A DNA stretch of 64,000 nt from the NCBI GenBank assembly GCA_016794985.1, contig JAEUIQ010000043.1, positions 248,001-312,000 on the forward strand, read 5' to 3'. The notes below the pieces were generated by a model. The model was not told the DNA's origin. It did no database searches and saw nothing but the letters and a program-made list of their open reading frames with translations. Origin of the DNA: Planctomycetaceae bacterium. Lineage in GTDB: Bacteria; Planctomycetota; Planctomycetia; Pirellulales; Pirellulaceae. Of the stretch, positions 1 through 9,215 are shown in pieces; the stretch's first letter is position 1, and the number at the start of each line of letters is the position of its first letter. Both the position numbers and the translations under genes were made by a program.

Positions 1-944
1 GCAGGCGTGACGAGTGTTTTGCCATCCGAGGTCGTATCCATTCGGGATGGCCGGTGACTTTTCATCACCGCTTCGTTGGCAGCGGCAAACAACTTTGCCC
101 GTGCGGGCAATGGGTCCGGGCTCATCGTTGGGTAAAGCCCGTCGGGACCGAGGGTTTGGGGGACCGCCCATACTAGGCTACCGCGCCCTTCAAGCTGCAA
201 CCATTGCGTGACCGCCTGAGCTGCCGCTGGACTGTCGCCAATTACCAAGACTCCCGAGTTTTCCCAGTGACCGGGATCCTTCGCAAAATCTGGCGCCGTT
301 ACGTGCAACGCAGCCCCCAACTCGGGATCCTGTACCCGAGCCGATCGCAATCGGCTTTCTCCCAGAGCCATACTGCCACCGACACCCCACGACTGCTGTT
401 GATGAAAGGTCCCGCTGGCATCGATTACAAAATCAAAGGTGTCACTGTGTTCGTTTCCTTCGGCGTCTTGCCAGACCACGACGAATCCATCTTGCCACCG
501 AGTTTCATTCGCAATTACCTGCTGCTTTGCGTAATGACAACGACCAACCGACAACACGCGATGCCGAGTGCGCAACGATTTGGTGATCAAGTCGGTGCCT
601 GCCAAAGGCAATACGTACGACTCCAGCCATTCTCTAGCGGAGATCTCTTGCAGTGGTTCTGGGAAGCGCTGAGCGGGGTTTTGCGTTTCGATCGCTAATC
701 GTCCCAGTCGCGAATGCAATAGTTGAAATGGTGTCCACATCGGCGTGTGCTGCCATTGCCTAACGTTCTCCGCCACTTCTCCTTGTTCGAAGAGGGTTAC
801 TTCATAGCCGAGAAAGCGTCCGTACAAAGTCGCTTCCAAACCAATCGGCCCGCCCCCGATCACTGCAATCGTGGCGGGGAATTCCAAGGCAATGGGATGG
901 TCGGCATGAGGCCGATCCAGGTGTGGGGCATCGGTTGAAGTCAT
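1..944 (-). CDS. FAD-dependent oxidoreductase, C-terminus beyond window edge
   Basis: This minus-strand frame is open from ATG 944 to the first base, so the gene is cut by the window edge and about 314 residues are visible. Near residue 24 it has a dinucleotide-binding GGGPIG motif after the hydrophobic strand TIAVI, typical of the FAD-binding Rossmann fold. A DASGT motif in the middle resembles the ATG/ASG motif of NAD(P)-linked flavoproteins. A second VIGDSPAA segment fits an NAD(P)-binding or second Rossmann site. I infer a pyridine-nucleotide-dependent flavoprotein of the monooxygenase or thioredoxin-reductase-like superfamily. The substrate cannot be told. The next gene downstream on the same strand lies outside the window. 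Confidence 0.75.
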   Translation of the reverse strand, partial: MTSTDAPHLDRPHADHPIALEFPATIAVIGGGPIGLEATLYGRFLGYEVTLFEQGEVAENVRQWQHTPMWTPFQLLHSRLGRLAIETQNPAQRFPEPLQEISAREWLESYVLPLAGTDLITKSLRTRHRVLSVGRCHYAKQQVIANETRWQDGFVVVWQDAEGNEHSDTFDFVIDASGTFHQQQSWGVGGSMALGESRLRSARVQDPELGAALHVTAPDFAKDPGHWENSGVLVIGDSPAAAQAVTQWLQLEGRGSLVWAVPQTLGPDGLYPTMSPDPLPARAKLFAAANEAVMKSHRPSRMDTTSDGKTLVTP

Positions 945-1012
945 TGCTGTTCTTGTACTCAGAAGATAACTTTGCAGCCACGTCGTCAGGGAAATCGGAA
1001 CAATATATAAGC

Positions 1013-1777
1013 TCAATTGATCCGATCAGGATCCTCGGGACGTTTGAAAATCAATCCTAGCAACATGACACCCAAGACAAAACCGACCGAACACACGAAC
1101 AAGAACGGCAACGGAGCGCTAAATCGTTCCAGACCAAACTCGAGATTCATGCCAAACACGGTGGCCATGGTCGCCAATGGAAAAAAGAAAGCAACCAACA
1201 AATTCAAGCGGTGTGCGGATTGAGACAAAGCTTGGGCGTGTTTTGCCTGAGCCTCGGCATGTCGGGTTTGCGCGAGTTCGGCGCCGGCCTGGATCGCTTC
1301 ATACAATAAGTCGGCGGATCGAGTGAGTTCGTAGGCATGATCGCGAAAATTGATCAGTTCCCGAACTTGCGGTAGTCCCTTGCGTGCCTCGTCCAAGGTA
1401 TTGTGAAGATTAGCCAAAAGACGTTTTAAAGGCAGCATCTCTTCAATCAGTATCATGTATTCATTGGCTGTTTTAGCTTGGTCTTCTTGCAGCTCGAGTG
1501 TTTCGATCAGGCGGTCGAATCGTTCCAGATGCTTGGATAACGCGGCCAATCCACTCCCATCGGCTGTCGAGTGCCAAGAACCATCCGGTTTGCGATAAAA
1601 CAAATGTGGTTCGCGAACCCGTGAGTTCTTCGACGGCGGTTGGTGCAAGATCAACAGCAAGTGTCCATTGTCGATCATGGCCCGTTGTCGGCCCGGTCGA
1701 TCGCCAACCCGACCATGAAAATACGCGGGAATGTCCCACACCGTAGGCAATAGCTTTGATCGTGTCATGCGTTTCAA
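1013..1777 (-). CDS. CorA-like divalent cation transporter family protein
   Basis: The 254-residue product ends with two hydrophobic segments (about residues 193-210 and 222-245). Between them is FGMNLEFG, which contains the GMN signature of the CorA/Mg2+ transporter family. The preceding 100 residues are charged and helical, as in the CorA stalk. It is shorter than classical CorA (about 315 residues), with a reduced N-terminal domain. Membrane location and cation transport are inferred from family knowledge. Some GMN-containing relatives transport Zn2+ or Co2+, so the ion is uncertain. It stands alone between the flavoprotein gene and the STN-repeat protein gene. Confidence 0.7.
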   Translation of the reverse strand: MKRMTRSKLLPTVWDIPAYFHGRVGDRPGRQRAMIDNGHLLLILHQPPSKNSRVREPHLFYRKPDGSWHSTADGSGLAALSKHLERFDRLIETLELQEDQAKTANEYMILIEEMLPLKRLLANLHNTLDEARKGLPQVRELINFRDHAYELTRSADLLYEAIQAGAELAQTRHAEAQAKHAQALSQSAHRLNLLVAFFFPLATMATVFGMNLEFGLERFSAPLPFLFVCSVGFVLGVMLLGLIFKRPEDPDRIN

Positions 1778-1899
1778 TTCCTCGGGGCCCGCGCCAATCG
1801 TCGCAGCTAGTCTGACGGCGACAACAGCAGCCGCGACAGCGACCGCTGTTCGCTCGTGATTATAGTAGACTTCGCGCGGCCCGGAAATTGCGCCGCTGA

Positions 1900-3576
1900 C
1901 TATTTGGAGCGACCGCCTTGAAGCGAGAACATCCCTCCACCAAATCCACCACCCATACCTCCCATTCCAGCCGCGCCAGTGTTGTTGTCGAGCAATCGAG
2001 TTTCGGGATCACCCAATTCGAGACGCTTGATGGTTTGGGCGATTTCCCGATGAATGGACTGTTTTTGTCGAATGATAAGTACCATTCGTTCGTTGACTCC
2101 CTCGGCAATAACTCCGCCAACTTCTGGTACCGATTCGAACAACGACAAAGTGCCGATGGCATCTGGACGCTCGGCGGACTGCCATGACTCCGGGGCAACC
2201 ATGTTTGGTAAGTCCATGGCCAGCGCTTTCGCCATGTTCGTATGAAGTCGATAATAGAGTGTTTTGATTTCATCGATGGGTTCGGCGGACTGACGCCATT
2301 TCGACTGCCGAAGGGCGATTCGGTATTTCTGGAGCAAGTCGAATACAATCGCCTGCTCCGCAGGTCGAGCCCAAACGATCATCGTTCCCGGTTTTGCGAA
2401 GTCGAGCACCGCTTCGCCACCCTCGTCTTCAAAAATACCCTGCGTCTGCGACTGGATCGCAACCGAAAGTGCCAGAGATTCGTCTTGATCGCGACATAGA
2501 TCGCGAACATCGTAGAATGCCGTCAGCGCCGCGACATCTTCGTCCGGACTGGTAAGCCATAAAACGCCATCACGAACGCGCCAGCCCAATCCCAACTGGG
2601 GCATCAGATAATCCAAGACCGTTTTCATTGATTGCTGTCGCAGTTGCAAAGTAACCGGCTGGCGTTCACGGATCCGTAGATTGCGCAGCGCCGGTTGATC
2701 CAATCTCAGGTCCACCTTCGTTTGGGCCACCAAGTCTTTGACGACTTCCTCCAACGGTGTGTCGCGATAATCCACCGATACATTGGCGGCCAATTTGTCC
2801 CGCACGGCAAGCTCGGTTTCGGATACGCATACCAAGGTTTGTCGTCCGTGGCTGGAAATTCCTTTCAAGAATCCTTGCACTTGGCGTTGCACCTCTTCAT
2901 TGTTCAAGACAAAAATCACATCGCCAATCAAATTGATTCGACCGACGCCACCGTTTTCCTCCCACGATCCAGGTTTAACCAGCGATTGGATCAGCTCGAC
3001 AATCTTGTCGCCTTTATGGCCATTGTCCAGTAAATCAACCAATAAGTATGGAACCGTGACTTGTCGTTGCTCTTCGACAACTTGGCGTGAAGTCAGGTAC
3101 AAGATCTCCCCCTCGTAGTACCAGCCTACGCCTAACAACCGCAATCGATCCAACAGAAAATACAACGGCTGATCCGTCAATTGATCGGAAACCAGATCGT
3201 TGGGCGAGATACCGGCATCTTCCAATTCGACATGCTGCAGCAAGACCGTGATCTCTACGTTGGTCCGCAACCAATCTGCCAATTCCGCCAATGAGCTCGA
3301 GCGAAAATCAACCGAGACTTTCTGCGTCAACTTGGGGGGTAAGAATTCGATTGGATCAATTGAACGGGGGTGATCCGGAATATCCGGGACCGCCGGCGAT
3401 TCGGTCGGTTTGTCGGGCCTTGTTTCCTGGGCAAACCCCAACGACGTGGTCGATAGGAGCAAACTAAAGAGCAGGAGCCAAGCTCCAGGTGCCCACCGCA
3501 GTCCCAGCGTCAAGCTGACCTTGTGTACGGCACAGGGCGAAGAAGTCCCCAAACAAAGAATACGAAAACTAGACAT
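1900..3576 (-). CDS. Exported protein with two STN/secretin-N-like repeats
   Basis: A 558-residue protein with an N-terminal signal sequence (hydrophobic run near residues 30-48, ending SLGFAQ). Two similar modules follow, at about residues 85-165 and 262-345. Each begins VSVDFR/VSVDYR plus a helix (LAELADWL, LEEVVKDL) and ends with GVGWYYEGEILYLTS or LGWRVRDGVLWLTS. This pattern fits the short N-terminal domain (STN) of secretins and TonB-dependent receptors. The C-terminal tail is Gly/Met-rich (GMGGMGGGFGGGM). No secretin pore domain is visible, so it is probably a periplasmic protein of a planctomycete-type family of unknown function. It has no obvious operon partner. Confidence 0.6.
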   Translation of the reverse strand: MSSFRILCLGTSSPCAVHKVSLTLGLRWAPGAWLLLFSLLLSTTSLGFAQETRPDKPTESPAVPDIPDHPRSIDPIEFLPPKLTQKVSVDFRSSSLAELADWLRTNVEITVLLQHVELEDAGISPNDLVSDQLTDQPLYFLLDRLRLLGVGWYYEGEILYLTSRQVVEEQRQVTVPYLLVDLLDNGHKGDKIVELIQSLVKPGSWEENGGVGRINLIGDVIFVLNNEEVQRQVQGFLKGISSHGRQTLVCVSETELAVRDKLAANVSVDYRDTPLEEVVKDLVAQTKVDLRLDQPALRNLRIRERQPVTLQLRQQSMKTVLDYLMPQLGLGWRVRDGVLWLTSPDEDVAALTAFYDVRDLCRDQDESLALSVAIQSQTQGIFEDEGGEAVLDFAKPGTMIVWARPAEQAIVFDLLQKYRIALRQSKWRQSAEPIDEIKTLYYRLHTNMAKALAMDLPNMVAPESWQSAERPDAIGTLSLFESVPEVGGVIAEGVNERMVLIIRQKQSIHREIAQTIKRLELGDPETRLLDNNTGAAGMGGMGGGFGGGMFSLQGGRSK

Positions 3577-3682
3577 CTCGATACCTCCAGATCATGACGA
3601 GCGACGTCAAAAGAACTAGTAATCCAACTCGTGCCTAACAGACGAGTATAGTCGAGACGTTTGCAGTTACCAACGTTCTATT

Positions 3683-4567
3683 TTATCTGAAGTGCTGCGA
3701 TATCTTCTCGCGTAGAAAAGCCACACTTGCTTCCAGTTGTGAGAAACCGTCGACTCCATCCTCGACGCTGATCCAGCCATCGAATCCCGTTTGGCGTAAC
3801 ATTCCAAAGATGGCGTCGTAGTCGTTCAATCCCTGGCCGATCTGTCCATGCCGTAATCGTTTCGCATACCCCGCGGATCCGCCTTCTTCCCGTCGCAGGT
3901 CCTCTAACGAGCCTTCGATCAAGTAGCGATCACTGGCGTGCATCGTGACCACGCGGTTTACGACCCGTTTTAATAACTCCAGCGGATCATCCCCGGCCAG
4001 GTACGCATTGCTGGGGTCGTAATTGACTCCAAAATTCTTGTGTTGCACCCGATCGACCAATTGGCAGAAGACTTCCATCTTTTGTGCGAATTCTGGGTAC
4101 TGCCAAAAATCATCCTTGTAGTGATTTTCGATGATCAAGGTCACACCAGCTTGTTCCGCGAAAGGCAAGCAAGCCTCAATCGATTGGGCGGCCAGTTCCA
4201 CGCCTTCCGCCAGGCTCAGTTCAGGGCGACGTTGCCCGCTCAACACGCGACAGTAGGTGCCACCCAATTCTGCCGTCATCCGAATCCAATGTTTTTGCTT
4301 GGCGATTTCCTGTTCGCGAAACTCCGCAGAGGGATGGGTGAAGTCGGGCGAACAACACATCATGGGAATCACCATGCCATGTCCTTCAACTTGCCGACGA
4401 AACTCGGGCCATCGCTGCGGATCGGTCATCTCCAAAAAGCCCGCATACCATTCGAGCCCGTCAACTTCTAGCGTCGCTGCCAACGAAATCCATTGGCTCA
4501 AGGTCATCGATCCGTCTTTGCACAATGCCGTCATGTAGGCCTTGGGAAAAACTGCGAGCTTCGGCAT
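3683..4567 (-). CDS. Sugar phosphate isomerase/epimerase family TIM-barrel protein
   Basis: The 294-residue protein has the xylose isomerase-like TIM barrel pattern. DGLEWYAG sits at the second strand, TLIIENHYKD supplies a metal-binding Glu, NFGVNYDPSNA a metal-ligand Asp region, and WISVEDGVDGF the C-terminal Glu. The family (AP endonuclease 2-like, IolE/hydroxypyruvate isomerase relatives) isomerises or epimerises sugars with a divalent metal. The substrate is unknown. The start lies 2 bp after the stop of the upstream esterase gene, so the two are probably co-transcribed. Cytoplasmic. Confidence 0.75.
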   Translation of the reverse strand: MPKLAVFPKAYMTALCKDGSMTLSQWISLAATLEVDGLEWYAGFLEMTDPQRWPEFRRQVEGHGMVIPMMCCSPDFTHPSAEFREQEIAKQKHWIRMTAELGGTYCRVLSGQRRPELSLAEGVELAAQSIEACLPFAEQAGVTLIIENHYKDDFWQYPEFAQKMEVFCQLVDRVQHKNFGVNYDPSNAYLAGDDPLELLKRVVNRVVTMHASDRYLIEGSLEDLRREEGGSAGYAKRLRHGQIGQGLNDYDAIFGMLRQTGFDGWISVEDGVDGFSQLEASVAFLREKISQHFR

Positions 4568-4569
4568 TT

Positions 4570-5292
4570 TTAACTTTCTCTACGATCCAAGCGTTGAGCA
4601 AATAACCAATCCAGGACTTCAGGATTGTCATAGGTTGCAGTCCAACTGTCGTGGTCGCCTTCGACATATTCCGTGTAGCGAGGTTCGCCACCCAGCTCCC
4701 GCAAGCGTTGGACCATCTCGCGCGAGCGAATCACGGGAACTACCGGGTCACGATCGCCGTGGAAGACCCAGAGCGGCTTGCGGGCCAAACCAGCCATGCT
4801 CGAATGATGACGATCACCGCCGCCGCAGATCACTGCCGCTGCGGCATAGACATCACCATCGCGCATCAATAAATCCCAAACGCCATACCCGCCCATGGAG
4901 AGTCCCGTCAGGTAAATTCTGTGTGGGTCGACGGGCAAATCTTTTTGCAGCGTTTCAATCAACCGACGAACAGATTCCAAGGCGGGGCTGGGAGATGCGG
5001 CTAACACGGTAGGCTCATGTGTGCGTTCGATACTGGCCCAGACATCATCGGCCGGACATTGTGGAATCACAACAAAGCTGGGATGGCGTGATTGGAATCG
5101 TGACTCAGCAAATCTTTTCGCACCGTGAACCAAAGTCACTTCGTTGTCTGTCCCGCGTTCTCCGGCTCCATGTAGAAACACGAGTAGGGGAAATGGTTGC
5201 GTTGACGAACCCGACGCGGTCGTTGGTCGCCACAACCGATATGGCAACGGACCGCTGGGAGATGGAAAAACATGATATTCGTAGTTCGACAA
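4570..5292 (-). CDS. Alpha/beta hydrolase, PHB depolymerase/dienelactone-type esterase
   Basis: A 240-residue alpha/beta hydrolase. The nucleophile elbow GLSMGGYG carries the catalytic Ser, FLHGAGERG is the oxyanion strand, HGDRDPVVP supplies the acid, and EGDHDSW supplies the His. The arrangement matches the carboxylesterase/prolyl-oligopeptidase-like esterases common in planctomycetes. There is no convincing signal peptide, so it is probably cytoplasmic unless the start is misplaced. It lies between lptB (14 bp upstream) and the sugar isomerase (2 bp downstream), in a compact minus-strand run. The substrate is unknown. Confidence 0.75.
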   Translation of the reverse strand: MSNYEYHVFPSPSGPLPYRLWRPTTASGSSTQPFPLLVFLHGAGERGTDNEVTLVHGAKRFAESRFQSRHPSFVVIPQCPADDVWASIERTHEPTVLAASPSPALESVRRLIETLQKDLPVDPHRIYLTGLSMGGYGVWDLLMRDGDVYAAAAVICGGGDRHHSSMAGLARKPLWVFHGDRDPVVPVIRSREMVQRLRELGGEPRYTEYVEGDHDSWTATYDNPEVLDWLFAQRLDRRES

Positions 5293-5306
5293 ATCAAATT
5301 CTCTCG

Positions 5307-6473
5307 TTAACCTTGGCGAATGGTCTTGGGCTGTGGGAAAAATCGGCGATTGTGTGGTGCAAACTGTGGAACTAACGGCGTTGGTTCAGGCAAACCACTC
5401 GCGGTCGCCGACGTCGCATTCTCCGCTGTGTCCACGATGGCCGCCGAAGGCAACTCCGTTGGCGGCTCGTGACGTGGAAACACCACCGGTGTTGCGTCTT
5501 GCAACCCTTGAAAGAACGCCTGAGGGACCGACGTCATGAATTTCGTCGGGACGAATTCATTGGTTTGTTCACTAGATCGTGATTCCGACTCGACAGCCGG
5601 GCGAGCGTGCGGAGGTCTTGAAATCGCCGCCTTGGGCACTTCCACGCGTTCGGTCACCGGAGGGGTCGGACTCCCTGGAGGACGAGTGGCGGCCAAAGAA
5701 TCCGTCGGCTCCGCTTGGGATGGAACCTTTTGGGGGCGGGGACTTGGTTCAAACGAATCAATGGCTCCGAGGTACTTTCTGCGAACTTCTGGATGATTCG
5801 CGACGTCACGGGGCGTGCCGCTGCACAAGACTTCACCTTCACTGATCACGTAAGTGCGTTCCGTGATCTGCAGGATTTCACGAGCCGCATGGTCGGTAAT
5901 CAAAATGCCCAAACCGCGATCGGCCAATTGACGAATGATCTCCTGAATGCCCTGAACCGTGATCGGATCAATCCCGGCAAAGGGTTCGTCCAACATGATC
6001 ATTTTCGGGTGCGAAACCAAACATCGAGCGATCTCCAATCGCCGTCGTTCACCGCCGGATACCTGCGAGGAAATCGTCGAGCGAATATGGCCCAATCCGA
6101 ATTCCTCCAGCAGTTTGTTTGACTCCTGGCGTCGCTGCGATCCCGAGCGCCCGAGCAACTGCATCGTGGCGAGTAGGTTTTGTTCCACGGTCAACTTGCC
6201 GAAGACGCTTGATTGCTGTGGAAGATAGCCCAATCCGCCTTCACGCGCCCGACGATGCATGGGCCAGTCGGTCACGTTGACTCCATCCAACAAGACTTGC
6301 CCACGATCGGGTTTGACCATGCCACAAGTCATGCGAAAGGAGGTCGTTTTGCCCGCTCCATTGGGGCCCAACAATCCGACAATCTCGCCTGCGTCCACGT
6401 CAAAGGAAACGCCGTTCACGACTTGGCGACTGCCGTAACGCTTGGCCAATCCCGACACTTCTAATAGTTTCAT
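5307..6473 (-). CDS. lptB: LptB-type ABC transporter ATPase with long C-terminal tail
   Basis: Residues 1-240 are an ABC ATPase with Walker A GPNGAGKTT, signature VSGGERRRLEIA, Walker B MIMLDEPFAGIDP and switch His in LITDHAARE. The sequence around GIDPITVQGIQEII and the HPEVRRKYLG ending is characteristic of LptB, the ATPase that drives lipopolysaccharide extraction from the inner membrane with LptFG. The protein is 388 residues. Typical LptB has about 240, so the last 140 residues are a Pro/Ser/Thr-rich tail of unknown role. Start ATG 6473 gives the normal N-terminus MKLLEVSGLAKRYG. Signal peptidase I lies directly upstream (34 bp). Confidence 0.85.
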   Translation of the reverse strand: MKLLEVSGLAKRYGSRQVVNGVSFDVDAGEIVGLLGPNGAGKTTSFRMTCGMVKPDRGQVLLDGVNVTDWPMHRRAREGGLGYLPQQSSVFGKLTVEQNLLATMQLLGRSGSQRRQESNKLLEEFGLGHIRSTISSQVSGGERRRLEIARCLVSHPKMIMLDEPFAGIDPITVQGIQEIIRQLADRGLGILITDHAAREILQITERTYVISEGEVLCSGTPRDVANHPEVRRKYLGAIDSFEPSPRPQKVPSQAEPTDSLAATRPPGSPTPPVTERVEVPKAAISRPPHARPAVESESRSSEQTNEFVPTKFMTSVPQAFFQGLQDATPVVFPRHEPPTELPSAAIVDTAENATSATASGLPEPTPLVPQFAPHNRRFFPQPKTIRQG

Positions 6474-6507
6474 GAAACCGCTCCGTCAGTTGCATTGCCA
6501 AAATGAG

Positions 6508-8511
6508 TTAGTGTATGAGCCGCATGCGATTGAAGTTAGGCCAAAAGGGTGGGCTATTCCAAGTATGCGGCCAATACACCATCAAGGCCCGGCCAATCAG
6601 AAATCTTCGTTCGACGTAATTCCGTGCGTTCCACTTTCGCGCGTCTTCGCTCTGTGGACTATTGTCTCCCATAGGAAAGAACTGGTCTTCTAGCAATTGG
6701 AATGCCGCGCTATCCCAGTTCAAAGGCGCATCGTGATCGAAAACGTCGTACAATTCTTGATACTCCGTTCTGGACCACGCGATCGGATCATCATAGTACT
6801 GGAACAGTGCCGGTAGACTCTCGAGCGCTCTGCCGGTTCGGTAGCGTAGCGACGTCATGCTGTTGCTGAAGTCGTCTTTTGTCAAATAGAAAAAGTCGCG
6901 AAACACCTTGAGTCGTTGAATGGACAATTCGCCACCCTGAAATCCAATGCCCAGCGGTCTCGCATCGCCGTAGTCTTGCGGATGAAAATAGGGACGCAAC
7001 TTTCCAGTCCGGAGGTAGCAGCCATCACCGGGAATCGCTACCTCCTGATCGTTGATCCACAAGTAAATCCGATCATCGCAGTTAGCGTAACGAATCTTGT
7101 AGGAACCTGCCCCACGCAACGGAGTCGGAAATTTTAGCGATGTTTGGCCTGCGCCTGCGGCTTGAGCCAGATCCACGAATTGAACTTGAACACCGTCCAC
7201 GGAAATCGAACTGGAAAGCGTGGCCTCGCCACTAGCAACATCGATTTCACACAGGAAATGAACCCCGCCTTCCACCGCATCCAGCGCCAGTTTCCCCTGA
7301 GGGCCAACGGTGACTTCGGCGTCGGCCATCAAGTCGCCCACCCAATTGGTGCCATATCGAAACGCATCCCAATTCCGGTTGTTGTCTCGAATCAACATCG
7401 CATCGTTGTAACAGTAATAGTCGGTGACCAAATTGCCTGGGCTATTGAGAAAATTATCGGGCAGCGGTTGGTTCGAGCGAACGGCCTGCCAATGAGCTTG
7501 ACGCGGGACAATGTGCCGGAAACGCAGCCAATCGTATTTTCCGGGCTCGCTTTGGGTTGTGTTAATCTGATAGGTCGCGGGCTCCGTGCCTTCGGCCTTG
7601 ACTTTCCATTCGCTTGAAGCGACGCGATGGTGCTGCCATGCCGGACCGTTTCCATCGGCGGCCGGCAAAGTGTCGGGGATCCACGCGGGAGGAAGACCAG
7701 CCTGTCGCATGGCGGCGGAGAAATGATAACTATCTTGGACCGGGATCGCGATCTGCGCCAACTTCTGAGCGGGCTTGCGAGCAATGGTCGAAGTGCGTGA
7801 GCGATTTCGATCCAAGCTGACAGTGGGCTGAACGTACACGTCGCCATTGTTGATGGTTAAAGTCTCCCCCGGCAGCCCCAACAATCGCTTGATGTAGTTG
7901 TCCTTCGCCGAGCCGGGATATTTGAAGACGATCACGTCCCATCGTTTGGGATCGCCCCACAAATAGTCCAACTTGCTGACCACGATGCGATCGCCCGCGA
8001 ATGACTCGTCGTTAGGTCGCGGATCGATCTTCTTTCCCTCTTTGTCCAACGGGAGCGGGGCACCGTTGCCGCGAGCCAAGTCGCGTATTTCGAAAGTCAG
8101 CGGACAACGCACTTTGATGACCCGCCCTTTCGGACGGTCGGTTTCGGAAATGCGACTGCTAGGGCCCTCGAAAGTCGCACCGACTTGAAAATAGTATTCG
8201 CATTCCGGGCAGGCCACCTCGATATGCTGGCCCATCAATGTTGGGGCCATCGATCCCGTGGGGATGATATAAGCTTCGGCTTGCATCGTCTTAAATGCAA
8301 ACGCCAACACGATCGCCATCGCGATCGATTCGATCGTTTCACGAACACTGATCCGATCCCAGAAAGTCGGCTCCAACACAAAGGACCCAGCCATCGTGTT
8401 GTCATAACTAGCGAGATCGCGAGTTTTGTCTTTGTTGGGTCCTGGCGAAGACTTGGCTGTGGGTTGGCGTTTGCTATCGTCCGGCGTACCAAAGGGTTGG
8501 CGTTTAGGCAT
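6508..8511 (-). CDS. lepB: Signal peptidase I with large internal insertion
   Basis: A 667-residue S26A signal peptidase. After a hydrophilic N-terminus, one transmembrane segment (about 60-78) precedes IIPTGSMAPTL with the catalytic Ser near residue 87. GDRIVVSKLDYL carries the general-base Lys near 180, and PMGDNSPQSEDAR, the conserved box E, lies near the C-terminus. The protein cleaves signal peptides at the outer face of the inner membrane. Typical enzymes have 200-330 residues. Here about 350 extra residues separate the YIKRLLGLPGE core from box E, and a Cys-containing insertion (CPEC, then VRCP) sits between Ser and Lys. Catalytic residues appear intact. Probably the first gene of the lepB-lptB-esterase-isomerase run. 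Confidence 0.9.
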   Translation of the reverse strand: MPKRQPFGTPDDSKRQPTAKSSPGPNKDKTRDLASYDNTMAGSFVLEPTFWDRISVRETIESIAMAIVLAFAFKTMQAEAYIIPTGSMAPTLMGQHIEVACPECEYYFQVGATFEGPSSRISETDRPKGRVIKVRCPLTFEIRDLARGNGAPLPLDKEGKKIDPRPNDESFAGDRIVVSKLDYLWGDPKRWDVIVFKYPGSAKDNYIKRLLGLPGETLTINNGDVYVQPTVSLDRNRSRTSTIARKPAQKLAQIAIPVQDSYHFSAAMRQAGLPPAWIPDTLPAADGNGPAWQHHRVASSEWKVKAEGTEPATYQINTTQSEPGKYDWLRFRHIVPRQAHWQAVRSNQPLPDNFLNSPGNLVTDYYCYNDAMLIRDNNRNWDAFRYGTNWVGDLMADAEVTVGPQGKLALDAVEGGVHFLCEIDVASGEATLSSSISVDGVQVQFVDLAQAAGAGQTSLKFPTPLRGAGSYKIRYANCDDRIYLWINDQEVAIPGDGCYLRTGKLRPYFHPQDYGDARPLGIGFQGGELSIQRLKVFRDFFYLTKDDFSNSMTSLRYRTGRALESLPALFQYYDDPIAWSRTEYQELYDVFDHDAPLNWDSAAFQLLEDQFFPMGDNSPQSEDARKWNARNYVERRFLIGRALMVYWPHTWNSPPFWPNFNRMRLIH

Positions 8512-8937
8512 TTTTTGCGATCGGTGTCTGTGGCGAGTTCAAAAAAACGGCAACGATGAAGGGGGTTCGCTCGAGCCGACTCGATCTGGCAGCGTCGCTC
8601 CGAAAAAAAATCGTCGCGGTGACTGTTTCGAGAACCGGCCATTGTAATCCAGTGAGAATCTTTGTCCGATACGACTTTACGCACCGTGAAATTGTTACAC
8701 GCTAGCGAGATCGAAGGGGATTTAGCGCGACTTCTGTTGCGGGGGCGATCCGTCGCGAAACGGGCTTTTCTCACGTCGAAACCCGGTCCTCATGGCTCTT
8801 CGGCATTTCCTGGAAAAAATGCAGCCCAGTATTGGGGAGAATTGGCACAGGAAGTGCTCTGTTCACCTGTCGCCTCGCTCACCCATTCGCTGATAGGGAG
8901 CCGAGGTATAGCGACATCAACGAAAGGAATCCGCGAA
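8512..8937. other. Divergent intergenic region, no gene recognised
   Basis: About 425 bp lie between the divergent signal peptidase gene and the small protein gene at 8938. Promoters for both are expected here. I see no convincing -35/-10 pair, tRNA or hairpin. A frame open from 8662 merely extends the 8938 gene upstream and lacks protein-like composition before the well-placed start. Confidence 0.4.
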
Positions 8938-9168
8938 ATGTCACTGACTTTAGAATCGCCAATCGATACTTGCCCGCTTACCCTTACTGAAATCCGAATG
9001 CGGGTCGCCAGCATCAAAGCTCATTGGAGTGATAACGAGCGAGCCGAACGGGCTGTCGATGGCCAGCGGCGTCGTCGTTCGCTGCGAACCATGCTGGGCG
9101 AGGATGGGGCGGATCTGCTCCGCTCGGTCTTGGTCGACGGGTTCGAACAAGACGAAGCGAGTGTTTAG
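8938..9168 (+). CDS. Small conserved-looking protein of unknown function
   Basis: A 76-residue protein starting MSLTLESPIDTC. A purine-rich GAAAGGA lies 10-15 nt before ATG 8938, which supports this start over the longer frame beginning at 8662. The sequence is hydrophilic with a basic patch (GQRRRRSLRTMLG) and an acidic C-terminus, and has no membrane segment or signal peptide. I do not recognise a domain. It ends 47 bp before the DoxX-like gene and may be co-transcribed with it. Confidence 0.5.
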   Translation: MSLTLESPIDTCPLTLTEIRMRVASIKAHWSDNERAERAVDGQRRRRSLRTMLGEDGADLLRSVLVDGFEQDEASV

Positions 9169-9215
9169 CTTGCGAAAACTCGGCGGTTGATCATAATCTA
9201 GGATCGGCGGAGACG

